Shown here one piece after another: positions 6,029 through 14,175 of a DNA stretch of 64,000 nucleotides; position 1 is the stretch's first letter, and each line of letters begins with the position of its first letter. This DNA comes from Fimenecus sp964540535 (GTDB lineage: Bacteria > Bacillota > Clostridia > Oscillospirales > Acutalibacteraceae). Location: contig CAZIMO010000003.1 of assembly GCA_964540535.1 (NCBI GenBank), positions 62,001 through 126,000 of the forward strand, read 5' to 3'. A program made the position numbers and the translations under genes. Below the pieces are notes generated by a model. The model had not been told where the DNA came from and made no database searches. It saw nothing but the letters and a program-made list of their open reading frames with translations.

Positions 6029-8440
6029 TCAGTCAAGATAATTCAAGCACATATTAAGCACGAACATTGCTGTTCTCTGCATTTCACCGGATGTAATACC
6101 GTCGATTTTGCCGAATGTTTTAAGCAGAGTTCCGTCAGGCTTGTTTTTACCTGTACGCTTACCGCCGGGCATAAGCACATTAACGCCCGCGCGCACGCGG
6201 TATGCCTGATCGCAGATTTCGGGGAATTCCGGACTTTTTGACGAACGCATCCACCAATCCGTCATAATCATACCCTCATAGCTCCATTCACGGCGAAGAA
6301 TTCTCTCGCAAAGCTCGTAATGATAGTGTCCCCAAACACCGTTTATCTTATTGTACGAAGTCATAATGCACTTCGGCTTTGCTTTTTTGACGCAAATTTC
6401 AAAGCCCTTGAGATAAATTTCACGCAAGGCTCTTTCAGATACTCTTGAATCGTTGTGAGTTCTGTTTATTTCTTGATTATTGCAGGCGAAATGCTTGGGA
6501 CAAGCCGAACCGCCGTTTGACTGAATACCCTTAACCGCAGCAGCAGCCATAAATCCCGAAAGAACAGGGTCTTCAGAGAAATATTCAAAGTTTCTTCCGC
6601 AAAGAGGATTGCGATGTATATTCATACCCGGTGCTAACAAAATGTCACTGCCCTTTTCTTTCATCTCAGCACTGAGCTTTGCATAAACCTCACGGACAAG
6701 CTCTGTGTTAAACGAGCAGGCAAAGGCTGTGCCGATAGGAATAAGCGAACAATATGAAAGAAGTCTTATTCCCGACGGACCGTCTGTTGTAATCACTGCG
6801 GGAACTCCTTTTTGGCGAAGACTTTCGGTGACTCCGCCGATTGCGCCTGCGTTGCCCTTTGCACCGAGGGGGGAATCCATTCGGTAGTCGCCCCTTGATA
6901 TTGCTTCAAGCTCATCAAGGTCAAGCTGTGCAACGAAATCCTTCATAGATACTTTGCCGTCTTTTACATCTTGGAGTTTATAACCCTTATCGCCTGTTCT
7001 CGGAATAGGTCTGGGGATATTTTCAATTATAATATGACGCAAATCATACTGCTTTGCAGGTGTCTTTTCATATTTCAGTTTACCGTCATTCACCATTCTG
7101 TCAAAGGCAACACTCGGCGCCGCAGTCTGTTGAAGCTCAAGTACCTGCGCAGTGCTTTCTTGGCGGTAGCTCCAAGCCTTTTCCGCTGAACGAACATCAG
7201 TACCCACATAAAGCTTGTATTCTCCCTCTTCCATTACATAAGAATAGGCATATCCGCTTTTACCGCTGTCATCATACGAACAAAAATATTCGTTGGGAAT
7301 TTCGATTTTAACTTTTTCGCTCTTTTTAGGCGCTAAAAGTCCTGTTTTTGCAAATCCCACAAGCTCACGGGCAGGATTACCCAACTTTCCGCAGGGCTTT
7401 TTAAGATAAACCTGAACAACCTCTTTACCGCTGTAACTGCCCACATTTTTAACGGTACATTCAACGGTTACACCGTTCTTACCCTTTTTAACATTGCCGA
7501 TTTTCAGTTCAAAATCAGTGTATGAAAGACCAAATCCGAAAGGATAAAGCACATCGTGCTTATTAAAGGTTTCAAAATAACGGTAGCCCACATAAATGTC
7601 TTCTTTATAATTATTGAAAGATGAATTGCCGAAATCATCTGACGAGGGATAATCTTCATACTCCTCGGCTATTGTGTCAGCCAGCTTACCGCTTGGGGAT
7701 TGTTTACCGCAAAGCAAGTCGGCAACAGCATTTCCGCTTTCCATACCGCCCTGCCAAACAAGCATAACAGCCCCAATTTTTCTGCCGTATTTTTCAGCCC
7801 ACTCCATATCAATAATACTGCCGATATTAAGAAGCACTGTTACACTGTCAAAATATTTTGTAATTAAATCAAGACTTGCTTTTTCGTTCGCTGTAAGATA
7901 ATAACTGCCCGCTGTAAGAGCATTTTCTCTGTCCTCACCCGAAGAACGGCCGATTATGTAAACTGCGCTGTCGCTTTTTTCAGCCGCATTTTTCACGATT
8001 TCGTCAGTTAAATTCATATCGGGATAATAGCGCGGCCAATGTCCCCAAAAACCGTGGTCAATAGGATTTTTAGTATTCCACTGCGCATAAATGTCTGCAA
8101 GTTCGGTATTAAGCTCCAAATCCTCACAGTTTTTAATTCCGTCAACAAGATTTACGCCATAGGGCTTTTTAACATCTCCGCCCGAACCGTAGCCCGTATA
8201 GAACCATTCATACTGACCTCTGCCGAATACAGAAAGCACTGCACCTTTTTTGTAGGGCAGAACACCGTTGTTTTTAAGAAGCACCGCGCTCTCTGCCGCC
8301 GCACAGCGAAGAAGCTCGGGCATACCCTCAGTAACAGTTACAGGACCTAATGCCGCCAAAGCCTCATCCTGCGAAACTCCGCTTACAAGCTTTGTTCCGA
8401 TATTGACAGCTTTATTCACAATTTTATTTAATACAGACAT
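6029..8440 (-). CDS. glycoside hydrolase family 3 with permuted domain order
   Basis: The protein has 803 residues from MSVLNKIVNK. The usual GH3 order is swapped. The alpha/beta sandwich (ECAAAESAVLLKNNGVLP-type start near residue 45, GRSSGEDRENALTAGSY) comes first, then a fibronectin-III-like domain, and the TIM barrel is last. The barrel carries GPSGIRLL, GRNFEYFSEDP, KHFACNNQE and the nucleophile motif MIMTDWW near residue 740. This arrangement is known for ruminococcal and Butyrivibrio beta-glucosidases. No signal peptide, so it probably hydrolyses imported beta-glucosides in the cytoplasm. The ATG at 8440 has the best spacing from GAAAGGA; an ATG two codons upstream is also possible. 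Confidence 0.93.
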   Translation of the reverse strand: MSVLNKIVNKAVNIGTKLVSGVSQDEALAALGPVTVTEGMPELLRCAAAESAVLLKNNGVLPYKKGAVLSVFGRGQYEWFYTGYGSGGDVKKPYGVNLVDGIKNCEDLELNTELADIYAQWNTKNPIDHGFWGHWPRYYPDMNLTDEIVKNAAEKSDSAVYIIGRSSGEDRENALTAGSYYLTANEKASLDLITKYFDSVTVLLNIGSIIDMEWAEKYGRKIGAVMLVWQGGMESGNAVADLLCGKQSPSGKLADTIAEEYEDYPSSDDFGNSSFNNYKEDIYVGYRYFETFNKHDVLYPFGFGLSYTDFELKIGNVKKGKNGVTVECTVKNVGSYSGKEVVQVYLKKPCGKLGNPARELVGFAKTGLLAPKKSEKVKIEIPNEYFCSYDDSGKSGYAYSYVMEEGEYKLYVGTDVRSAEKAWSYRQESTAQVLELQQTAAPSVAFDRMVNDGKLKYEKTPAKQYDLRHIIIENIPRPIPRTGDKGYKLQDVKDGKVSMKDFVAQLDLDELEAISRGDYRMDSPLGAKGNAGAIGGVTESLRQKGVPAVITTDGPSGIRLLSYCSLIPIGTAFACSFNTELVREVYAKLSAEMKEKGSDILLAPGMNIHRNPLCGRNFEYFSEDPVLSGFMAAAAVKGIQSNGGSACPKHFACNNQEINRTHNDSRVSERALREIYLKGFEICVKKAKPKCIMTSYNKINGVWGHYHYELCERILRREWSYEGMIMTDWWMRSSKSPEFPEICDQAYRVRAGVNVLMPGGKRTGKNKPDGTLLKTFGKIDGITSGEMQRTAMFVLNMCLNYLD

Positions 8441-8475
8441 AACCATATTCCTTTCTTCAAGTCATCATCACATAA

Positions 8476-8504
8476 ATAATACCATATTTAACAATAAATA
8501 TCAA
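8476..8504 (-). promoter_or_regulatory. promoter of the GH3 gene
   Basis: TTGATA and TATTAT are spaced by 17 bases on the minus strand, 36 bases before the start codon. No catabolite-response element could be recognised with confidence. Confidence 0.6.
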
Positions 8505-8509
8505 TAATT

Positions 8510-8665
8510 TATTCGTCTGACAGCGAGTTGTATTGCTACGCAGTTGTGTTATGCGTTGTACAGTTGTTACGAAGAAAAAACTTTTTATTTATCAAAAATA
8601 AAACTCTGTGTTTACACAGAATAACACTGAAGCCGAAGGCTTCAATAAAACTATTACTGTATTCA
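8510..8665. repeat. cluster of short tandem motifs and mini-hairpins
   Basis: On the minus strand the motif ACAACT recurs with small spacers between about 8530 and 8575. It is followed by two compact hairpins: TCTGTG-TTTA-CACAGA near 8610 and GAAGCC-GAA-GGCTTC near 8638. There is no coding signal. The style (very short stems, 3-4 nt loops) resembles the GTGAAAT arrays at 17405, 44453 and 58361, but the spacer sequence differs. Confidence 0.45.
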
Positions 8666-8674
8666 AGTTAAAAC

Positions 8675-8710
8675 AAAACTGACTCCGTTTGAAAAACGAA
8701 ATCAGTTTTT
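8675..8710 (-). terminator. terminator of the crcB operon
   Basis: AAAACTGA / TCAGTTTT pairs around an inner GTTT/AACG stem, with TTTTGTTTT following on the minus strand. As at 3485-3515, an inverted-repeat element lies between the stop codon (8979) and this terminator. Confidence 0.6.
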
Positions 8711-8711
8711 G

Positions 8712-8970
8712 CTTAAGCGAAGCCGATATGGGTTAAATAAGCATATTTCTCCTTGCACTGCGTTAAAGCTCTCGCCATACGGCAAAGTTTATGCCTTGTT
8801 CAAGAAAAAATCTGTATGATTTAAACTGCTTTGCACCGAAAAGGCAGAGAGTGCGGATAAATTTTTGCTTTTGAAACAGCAGACGTGCTTATGCCCGTCA
8901 AGGTTGAAAAGGTGAAAATTCGCCGTAATATCAAATTTTCGGCATATTGTGTTCGACTCCCGTCACCTTA
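8712..8970. repeat. inverted-repeat (MITE-like) element, copy 2
   Basis: This is a 259-bp relative of the element at 3513-3795 in the same orientation. It shares CACTGCGTTAAA, CGCCATACGGCA, TGCCTTGTTCA, GATTTAAACTGCTTTGCACC, then GAAAAGGCAGAGAGT and the right end TTTTCGGCATATTGTGTTCG. The left terminal repeat is partly deleted (GAAGCCGATATGGG), so this copy is probably immobile. It starts right after the crcB stop codon region. Confidence 0.7.
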
Positions 8971-8978
8971 ATTTAATT

Positions 8979-9344
8979 CTATTTCAAAATCAACTGCGGT
9001 GTCAACACTGCTAAAATGCCTAATATAACGCTTACCGATACATAAATTACGGCGATTACAACAGAACCGTTTTTTATCAATTCGGCAGTTTCAAGCGAAA
9101 ATGTGGAAAATGTAGTAAATCCTCCGCATATTCCAACCTTTAAAAGTAATATCAGTTTGGGGTCAATATTTTCGTTTTTTGATGCAGCAAAAGCTATACA
9201 ACCAATCGCGAAAGCACCGATAATATTTATTATAAAAGTATTAACAGGAAAAGCTTCCGGATTTTTAATCGGTATCAAGCTTATCAAATATCTTAAAACT
9301 GCGCCGACAAATCCGCCTAAACCCACTAACAAACAATTCAGCAT
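8979..9344 (-). CDS. crcB: CrcB/Fluc fluoride channel
   Basis: The protein has 121 residues with four transmembrane helices. The family signatures are present: GLGGFVGAVLRYLIS at the start, NIIGAFAIG, and GICGGFTTFSTFSLE, which contains the phenylalanine-box helix. Fluc dimers export fluoride from the cytoplasm. It is the last of four genes on this strand, 25 bases after a lipoprotein gene. There is no room for a fluoride riboswitch directly upstream, so control must come from the upstream operon promoter. Only one crcB is present, consistent with a homodimer. Confidence 0.93.
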   Translation of the reverse strand: MLNCLLVGLGGFVGAVLRYLISLIPIKNPEAFPVNTFIINIIGAFAIGCIAFAASKNENIDPKLILLLKVGICGGFTTFSTFSLETAELIKNGSVVIAVIYVSVSVILGILAVLTPQLILK

Positions 9345-9369
9345 TCTATATTCAACCTCAACTCAAAGC

Positions 9370-9783
9370 TTATTCGTTTTCGGGTTCTTTTACTTCTGTA
9401 TTTTCAGTTGTGTTTTCGGTTGTATTTTCCGTAACAGGCTCTTTTTCGGGTTCTGTCGGTTTTTCTTCTGTTTTAGTGGGCTTTTCGTCGGATTTAGTTG
9501 TTTTTTCGGTTGATGACGGTCTTGTTGTAGTTGTTACACGGGGTCTTGTTGTATAATTATAATTTCTCGTAGTAGTAGTTGTTGATGAAGAGCTTTCTTC
9601 CGGCTCATCTTCGGTTGAGGACTCATCGGGTTCACTTTCGGATTCTTCTTCGGAAGTAGGTTCTGAAATTTTCTCGGTAATTTCGCCGACCTCGCCAACA
9701 CGCTCATATTTAGGCACTTCTGAGCAGGCCGCAAGCATTACCGACAAAGCTAATATAAGTAAAAAAACTGCAATTTTCTTCAT
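9370..9783 (-). CDS. Ser/Thr/Glu-rich lipoprotein
   Basis: The protein has 137 residues with a clear lipoprotein signal peptide (MKKIAVFLLILALSVMLAAC, lipobox LAAC, Cys 20). After a short segment the rest is low-complexity: Glu/Ser/Pro, then a Thr run with Arg, then Lys/Thr/Glu repeats ending TENTTENTTENTEVKEPENE. Such regions act as wall-spanning spacers. There is no folded domain, so it may be a stalk whose partner lies elsewhere. It sits between the NlpC/P60-like gene and crcB. Confidence 0.8.
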   Translation of the reverse strand: MKKIAVFLLILALSVMLAACSEVPKYERVGEVGEITEKISEPTSEEESESEPDESSTEDEPEESSSSTTTTTRNYNYTTRPRVTTTTRPSSTEKTTKSDEKPTKTEEKPTEPEKEPVTENTTENTTENTEVKEPENE

Positions 9784-9801
9784 AATATATCTCCTTTACT
9801 G

Positions 9802-10665
9802 TTATACTTCCATTATACTGCCGTATATTTGGACTATTTCCAATTTATCACTGTGCAAAATTTCTTTCGGCGTTATCAATCCGCCGTCATCATTCAAATC
9901 AATACCGAAGTATTTATAAGCATACCACACAAAATGGGCGCATTGTGTCGTAAAAAGCTTTGAATCAGTATTTCTTCCCCCGATTATACCGGCTGAAAGA
10001 GCGTATGGAATATCTATCATATTTTCGCTGACAAAATCCGCTATCTCATTCTGCGTTGATTCGTCAATATCCTTTACACGCAAAACTGCCACGAGCGGAA
10101 AAGCTTTCCATTCGTCAAGTGTGCCGAAATCGGATTTCTCAAATATTCTTACTGCCTGTGCGGTTTCACCTTTTTCAGCATCGGTCACAATTGCCGCGTG
10201 GCCGTGCCGCCAACCGAGAGAATGAATGCTCAGCGTAATTATTATATCACCGTTTTCAATATTTGCAAAGTCCGGATTATAAATAAGCTTGCCTGTATTA
10301 TCAGTCAGCGCGTCGTGCTTTGCTAAAATTGCCGTTCGCACGCAGGTGAAATCCTTATCTGCTAAATAGAAATTGCGGTAGTCTTCAATTTCAGCCGTTC
10401 TGCCCTCTTTTATCAGCGAATTCACCGCCGATTTGCCAAGCCCCGACTGTTCGAGAATTATTTTGTAATCCTCATCGTTAAGTTTTTCATTCGCACGGAT
10501 TTTTTCACAAACCGACTTCCATTCGGTTGTATCACCCACTGCATTCTCGTAAGCATACAAATCAGTGATTTCGCTTGCGGTAAAATCAAAAATCAAAAAC
10601 AGTGCGCATACTATAAGAAATACCGAGACAAATTTTGTTATTTTTTTCTGTAATTTACTGTTCAC
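9802..10665 (-). CDS. permuted NlpC/P60-like (YiiX/YebB-type) hydrolase, membrane-anchored
   Basis: The protein has 287 residues with an amino-terminal membrane anchor (about 11-32). The carboxy half has the order expected of permuted papain-like NlpC/P60 enzymes: NGDIIITLSIHSLG, then WRHGHAAIVTDA with the catalytic His first, and TTQCAHFVWYAYKYFG with the Cys later (about residue 245). Such proteins act on peptidoglycan peptides or lipids outside the membrane. It overlaps the upstream patatin gene by four bases. Confidence 0.78.
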   Translation of the reverse strand: MNSKLQKKITKFVSVFLIVCALFLIFDFTASEITDLYAYENAVGDTTEWKSVCEKIRANEKLNDEDYKIILEQSGLGKSAVNSLIKEGRTAEIEDYRNFYLADKDFTCVRTAILAKHDALTDNTGKLIYNPDFANIENGDIIITLSIHSLGWRHGHAAIVTDAEKGETAQAVRIFEKSDFGTLDEWKAFPLVAVLRVKDIDESTQNEIADFVSENMIDIPYALSAGIIGGRNTDSKLFTTQCAHFVWYAYKYFGIDLNDDGGLITPKEILHSDKLEIVQIYGSIMEV

Positions 10666-11528
10666 AGCGTTTCCTCTGTACGGTCCGCAAGAAAAGCCGT
10701 GATTTTTTCAGCATCTTTATAGCCCTTGCGGTAAAGCGCCTCAATTCTGCTTTTTTCATGTTTAAGCGTTGTCACACCGCAACAGTCATCAGGAGCAAGA
10801 ATAAGCACCCTGCCTTCTTTTTCAAGCTTTTTAATACAGTCAAGCTCTTCGTTGTATTTGTCAATCATTGAATACATAAGCGAAGCGCTTTCGGGATATT
10901 TTTTCAGCACCGCCCGGCAAAGCCTTTCGGGAGCTTTGTGGGTTTTGTAGTAATTCTTTGGCAGAGTAAGAGTTACAACCACCTTGTCACATCCGTCGGC
11001 CAAAGCTTTTTTTATGGGAATTGGGTCTGAAAGTCCCCCGTCATAATATTTTTTGCCGTTTTTTTCCACCGCGGAACAAACCACAGGAATACAGCACGAG
11101 GCTTTAAATTCATAGTAATCGTTTTTCACTGTATTTCTGTAATCAAGATATTCCGTTTTACCTGTAACCGCGTCAGTTGTGACAATATAAAAATCACAGC
11201 CGTGAGTACGTACAACATCAAAATTCAGCGGGTCTTCACTGCCCTCATTGGTAAGAGTTGTATAAATATAGTCAAGGTCGAGATACGATTTATTTTTAAT
11301 CCAATTTTTAAAACTCATATATTCAGAACGGCAGGAATAATCGCGGTAAAAACGCAGGGCTCTTTCACGGTGACTGCCAAGATATGAAATAATATTTGCG
11401 CTGCCTGCCGAAACGCCGACATAATAAGGAAATTCTATGCCATTGTCAAGGCAGAAATCAAGAACGCCTGCACCGAAAGCCGCACGCATACCGCCGCCCA
11501 CATCAATATAACCGACCACAGAATTCAC
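10662..11528 (-). CDS. patatin-like phospholipase (RssA/YjjU-type)
   Basis: The protein has 288 residues. It shows the oxyanion motif DVGGGMRAAFGAGVL, the nucleophile elbow GVSAGSAN (Ser about 41) and the DGG aspartate motif YYDGGLSDPIPIKKAL (about 167). This Ser-Asp dyad hydrolyses acyl esters; the family includes cytosolic regulators in bacteria. GAGGTGA lies before the ATG. First gene of a four-gene set with the NlpC/P60-like protein, lipoprotein and CrcB. Confidence 0.9.
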   Translation of the reverse strand: MNSVVGYIDVGGGMRAAFGAGVLDFCLDNGIEFPYYVGVSAGSANIISYLGSHRERALRFYRDYSCRSEYMSFKNWIKNKSYLDLDYIYTTLTNEGSEDPLNFDVVRTHGCDFYIVTTDAVTGKTEYLDYRNTVKNDYYEFKASCCIPVVCSAVEKNGKKYYDGGLSDPIPIKKALADGCDKVVVTLTLPKNYYKTHKAPERLCRAVLKKYPESASLMYSMIDKYNEELDCIKKLEKEGRVLILAPDDCCGVTTLKHEKSRIEALYRKGYKDAEKITAFLADRTEETL

Positions 11529-11552
11529 CTCGCAAAATTAGGTTTGAATTTG

Positions 11553-11581
11553 ATTTTACCATATATTTCTTATTATTGCAA
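11553..11581 (-). promoter_or_regulatory. promoter of the patatin-crcB operon
   Basis: TTGCAA and TAAAAT are separated by 17 bases on the minus strand, about 25 bases before the patatin start codon. Confidence 0.6.
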
Positions 11582-11657
11582 ATTTTGTTACTAATTAAAC
11601 TGCCAATCTTTGAAAAAACTAAAATCATAAAATAAAATATAAATCGGAAGTGGTCAA

Positions 11658-12101
11658 ATGTCAACTACGGATAAAGAATATGACAAAATGGCGAAAAAAG
11701 CGTCGCCCAATTCACCGAAATTCCTCAACGGATTAAAAGCCTTTATAATCGGCGGACTTGTTTGCACCTTCGGCGAGCTTCTCAACTATCTTTTTAAGAG
11801 AATTGGGCTTAATGAAGACGAAGTCAAGGCGATGACGCCCACGGTGCTTATTGTTATTACCGCAATTCTTACGGGAATAGGCATTTTTGATAAAATCGCC
11901 AAGCACGCAGGCGCAGGAACAATCGTTCCCATTACAGGATTTGCAAATTCCGTTGTGTCTCCTGCACTTGAATTTAAGGCAGAAGGATATGTTATGGGCG
12001 TAGGCGCAAACCTGTTCAAAATCGCAGGACCAGTCATTGCCTACGGCATATTTTCGTCAGTAATTTACGGTTTAATTTGTTATATTTTTAAATTATACTA
12101 A
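11658..12101 (+). CDS. spoVAC: stage V sporulation protein AC
   Basis: The 147-residue polytopic protein has the SpoVAC signatures GAGTIVPITGFANSVVSPAL, EFKAEGYVMGVGANLFKIAGP and FGELLNYL. SpoVAC is part of the spore inner-membrane channel that imports and releases dipicolinic acid. A GGAAGTGG Shine-Dalgarno precedes the ATG. In most spore formers spoVAC is followed by spoVAD and spoVAE; here it stands alone, followed by a terminator and a convergent gene. A sigma-F/G promoter could not be assigned. Confidence 0.93.
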   Translation: MSTTDKEYDKMAKKASPNSPKFLNGLKAFIIGGLVCTFGELLNYLFKRIGLNEDEVKAMTPTVLIVITAILTGIGIFDKIAKHAGAGTIVPITGFANSVVSPALEFKAEGYVMGVGANLFKIAGPVIAYGIFSSVIYGLICYIFKLY

Positions 12102-12113
12102 TTGAGATGTTAA

Positions 12114-12149
12114 AACCGGGCTGTAAAACTAAAATTTTACAGCCCGGTT
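12114..12149. terminator. bidirectional terminator between spoVAC and mscS
   Basis: A perfect 15-bp stem (AACCGGGCTGTAAAA / TTTTACAGCCCGGTT) with a 6-nt loop. A-rich and T-rich flanks on either side allow it to serve both convergent genes. Confidence 0.88.
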
Positions 12150-12155
12150 ATTTAA

Positions 12156-12968
12156 TTACTTATTATCAATATGAACATCAATTTGATTATACGGAATTTC
12201 AATTCCGTTTTTGTCAAATGCCTCTTTAACGCTCTCAAGAACATCAAAATAAACATCCCAATAATCAGAATTTTTGCACCATACACGTACAGTATATGTA
12301 ATTGCACTGTCAGCACACTCTGAAACACGTACAAACGGCGCAGGATTTTCAAGCGCAAGCGGATGAGCCGAAACTACTCCGCTGATAATTTCTTTAACCT
12401 TTTTGATCTCGCAGTTGTAAGCGGCGCTGAATGTAAGGTCAACTCTGCGAAGTTCTTCTGACGAATAATTTTCAATTACCGAATTTGTAAGTCCGCCGTT
12501 AGGTATTGTAACACGTCTGTTGTCAAGCGTGAGGATTTCAGTATAAACAACTGAAATTTCAGAAACAACGCCTGCTTCGCCCGAAGCTACAATATAATCT
12601 CCTACCTTAAATGGCTTAAAAAGAAGAATCATAAGTCCGCCTGCAAAATTGCTGAGCGAGCCTTGCAGTGCAAGACCGATTGCAACACCGCAGGATGCAA
12701 GAATTGTGATGAAGGAGGTTGCAGGAACGCCTAAAATCATAGCTATTGTAATTACTAAAATTGCATAAAGGGCTATGTTTGAAAAGCTTGCAAAGAAAGA
12801 ACGCAGGCTTTCGTCAAGCCTATCAAGCTTCGGTGATTTTCTGAGCCATTTGATAAATGCTTTGATGACCTTTACGCCCACAATCAAAACAATTGCGGCC
12901 CCTAGAATTTTTCCGCCCCAAGTAGCGGCAAATTCAAGAATGTAAGCCGAAATTTCTTCCCATTTCAT
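12156..12968 (-). CDS. mscS: small-conductance mechanosensitive channel
   Basis: The protein has 270 residues from MKWEEISAYI. Three membrane helices are followed by the pore-lining TM3 ASCGVAIGLALQGSLSNFAG and the cytoplasmic vestibule (KPFKVGDYI, VTIPNGGLTNSVIENYS). It opens under membrane tension to release solutes. GGAG is eight bases before this ATG; an upstream in-frame ATG overlaps the Shine-Dalgarno and is rejected. The stop of the upstream membrane gene is close, so the two are probably one operon. Confidence 0.92.
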   Translation of the reverse strand: MKWEEISAYILEFAATWGGKILGAAIVLIVGVKVIKAFIKWLRKSPKLDRLDESLRSFFASFSNIALYAILVITIAMILGVPATSFITILASCGVAIGLALQGSLSNFAGGLMILLFKPFKVGDYIVASGEAGVVSEISVVYTEILTLDNRRVTIPNGGLTNSVIENYSSEELRRVDLTFSAAYNCEIKKVKEIISGVVSAHPLALENPAPFVRVSECADSAITYTVRVWCKNSDYWDVYFDVLESVKEAFDKNGIEIPYNQIDVHIDNK

Positions 12969-13010
12969 TTCCATCACTCCAAAAAGGTTTATGCCATATT
13001 TTATCAAATC

Positions 13011-13391
13011 TTATCCGTTAAAGCAATAGCAATCTAAAATACGCATAATAAAACATATTATATTGAAAGTTATTATTATGACGGCAAAAATAATACAGAT
13101 TATTTTTTGAAAAAGCAGGCTTCGTGTTGACATTCCGTCATTTTTAACCGCAAATCCAACCGTTGACGCACCCGAAATTAAAAGAAGTATTGCAAATACA
13201 GTCAAAGAGATTATAACTGCATTGGCATATCGGTCTAACCTGAAATGTTCTGTAAATATATCATCTGCTGTCGGGCGCAGTAATTTGCTTACAGCAAATA
13301 ATCCTACTGTTATAAGCTGAAAAACGGCTATATACACCATAAACGCACCCGAAATTATTGCTGTCAGCTTTCCGCTCGGCTCTTTTTTCAT
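13011..13391 (-). CDS. membrane protein of unknown function
   Basis: The protein has 126 residues with three predicted helices (about 8-35, 56-83, 93-118) and a Cys-rich end (CYCFNG). No family recognised. It precedes mscS on the same strand and starts behind a well-formed promoter (13455-13483) that shares a palindrome with the divergent XRE gene. It is therefore probably under the control of that regulator. Confidence 0.65.
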   Translation of the reverse strand: MKKEPSGKLTAIISGAFMVYIAVFQLITVGLFAVSKLLRPTADDIFTEHFRLDRYANAVIISLTVFAILLLISGASTVGFAVKNDGMSTRSLLFQKIICIIFAVIIITFNIICFIMRILDCYCFNG

Positions 13392-13454
13392 AATATCCTG
13401 CCCTCCGTCGAAACATTAAAATACATCTTCATTTTTTCGTGATATTTCAACAAC

Positions 13455-13483
13455 AGTATAGCATATTTTTACAAATTACGCAA
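13455..13483 (-). promoter_or_regulatory. promoter of the membrane protein-mscS operon
   Basis: TTGCGT and TATACT are separated by 17 bases on the minus strand. The -35 hexamer lies inside the palindrome at 13479-13502. Confidence 0.65.
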
Positions 13484-13502
13484 GTGCGTATACGCATTTG
13501 CG
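13479..13502. promoter_or_regulatory. 24-bp palindrome, probable regulator operator
   Basis: CGCAAGTGCG-TATA-CGCATTTGCG is an inverted repeat with one mismatch. It overlaps the -35 of the leftward promoter and lies about 35 bases before the divergent XRE gene. This is the position expected for an autoregulatory operator of that protein. Confidence 0.55.
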
Positions 13503-13536
13503 AATAAAAACATAAAATATTCTTGAGGTGAATATA

Positions 13537-13779
13537 ATGAGCGTCAAGGATGCCGTTGCAAAAAGATTTGCAGATATATGTAAAGAACGTAATATGAAAA
13601 TCAACGAATTAGCCAATATCTCGGGGGTTACTCCGTCAACCGCATACAGTATGATGGATAAAAACAGACGGGATATTTCTATTATTACAATCAAAAAATT
13701 CTGTGACGGATTGAATATAACTTTAGGTGAATTTTTTTCTGCGCCCGATTTTGATGATTTGGAGCAGGAAATTAAATAA
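13537..13779 (+). CDS. XRE-family helix-turn-helix regulator
   Basis: The protein has 80 residues from MSVKDAVAKRF. The Cro/CI-type HTH is clear: FADICKERNMKINELANISG, then VTPSTAYSMMDKNRRDISIITIKKFCDGLNITLGEFF. No extra domain is present, so it acts as a small DNA-binding repressor. The ATG at 13537 lies seven to eight bases after GAGGTG; the upstream GTG overlaps that box. A 24-bp palindrome upstream is shared with a divergent promoter. Confidence 0.9.
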   Translation: MSVKDAVAKRFADICKERNMKINELANISGVTPSTAYSMMDKNRRDISIITIKKFCDGLNITLGEFFSAPDFDDLEQEIK

Positions 13780-13819
13780 ATCACTGCTCTTTGCACATAA
13801 TATTAGCGGTGATATAAGA

Positions 13820-14056
13820 ATGAAAAAGAAAAATCAAAACCGAAATCCGCAGGCAGGCAGACTAAACGAAAGTGTGGAATATATTGTTGACGACCCCGAA
13901 ACACCTTACGAAATGGTCAACAAATACGGCACTTATGAAATTCAGCCCACCTGTGAAACCGAAAAGGCATTCCCAACCATAGCGCAGGGTTTGCCCAAAA
14001 ATGCCAAAAAGCCGTCGATCAGCCGTACACGCAACCCAAAGAAAAATTCAATATAA
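13820..14056 (+). CDS. small conserved-looking hypothetical protein
   Basis: The protein has 78 residues from MKKKNQNRNPQAG. The core ESVEYIVDDPETPYEMVNKYG and TYEIQPTCETEKAFPTIAQG has natural composition with no low complexity, and the end is basic. No signal peptide or membrane helix. It starts 41 bases after the XRE gene and ends at a terminator, so it is likely co-transcribed with it. The upstream in-frame extension overlaps the XRE gene and is rejected. Function unknown. Confidence 0.65.
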   Translation: MKKKNQNRNPQAGRLNESVEYIVDDPETPYEMVNKYGTYEIQPTCETEKAFPTIAQGLPKNAKKPSISRTRNPKKNSI

Positions 14057-14063
14057 AAACAAA

Positions 14064-14096
14064 GGAGCTGTAAAAAACAAAAGTTTTTACAGCTCC
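14064..14096 (+). terminator. terminator after the XRE/small protein pair
   Basis: GGAGCTGTAAAAA pairs with TTTTTACAGCTCC. A T-rich stretch follows on the plus strand. Confidence 0.8.
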
Positions 14097-14175
14097 ATTT
14101 CTATCTCCTCCAATATATTCAGTTGTTATTATATTTTGAAATTAGGGTTTATGATTTTATTGCTGTTTTAATTTA

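Noticed and set aside
7054..7311. Open frames antisense to GH3 and other large genes
   Set aside because: Shadows of the real reading frame; no start signals or family matches.
9345..9369. Fluoride riboswitch before crcB
   Set aside because: Only 25 bases separate crcB from the upstream gene; no space for the aptamer.
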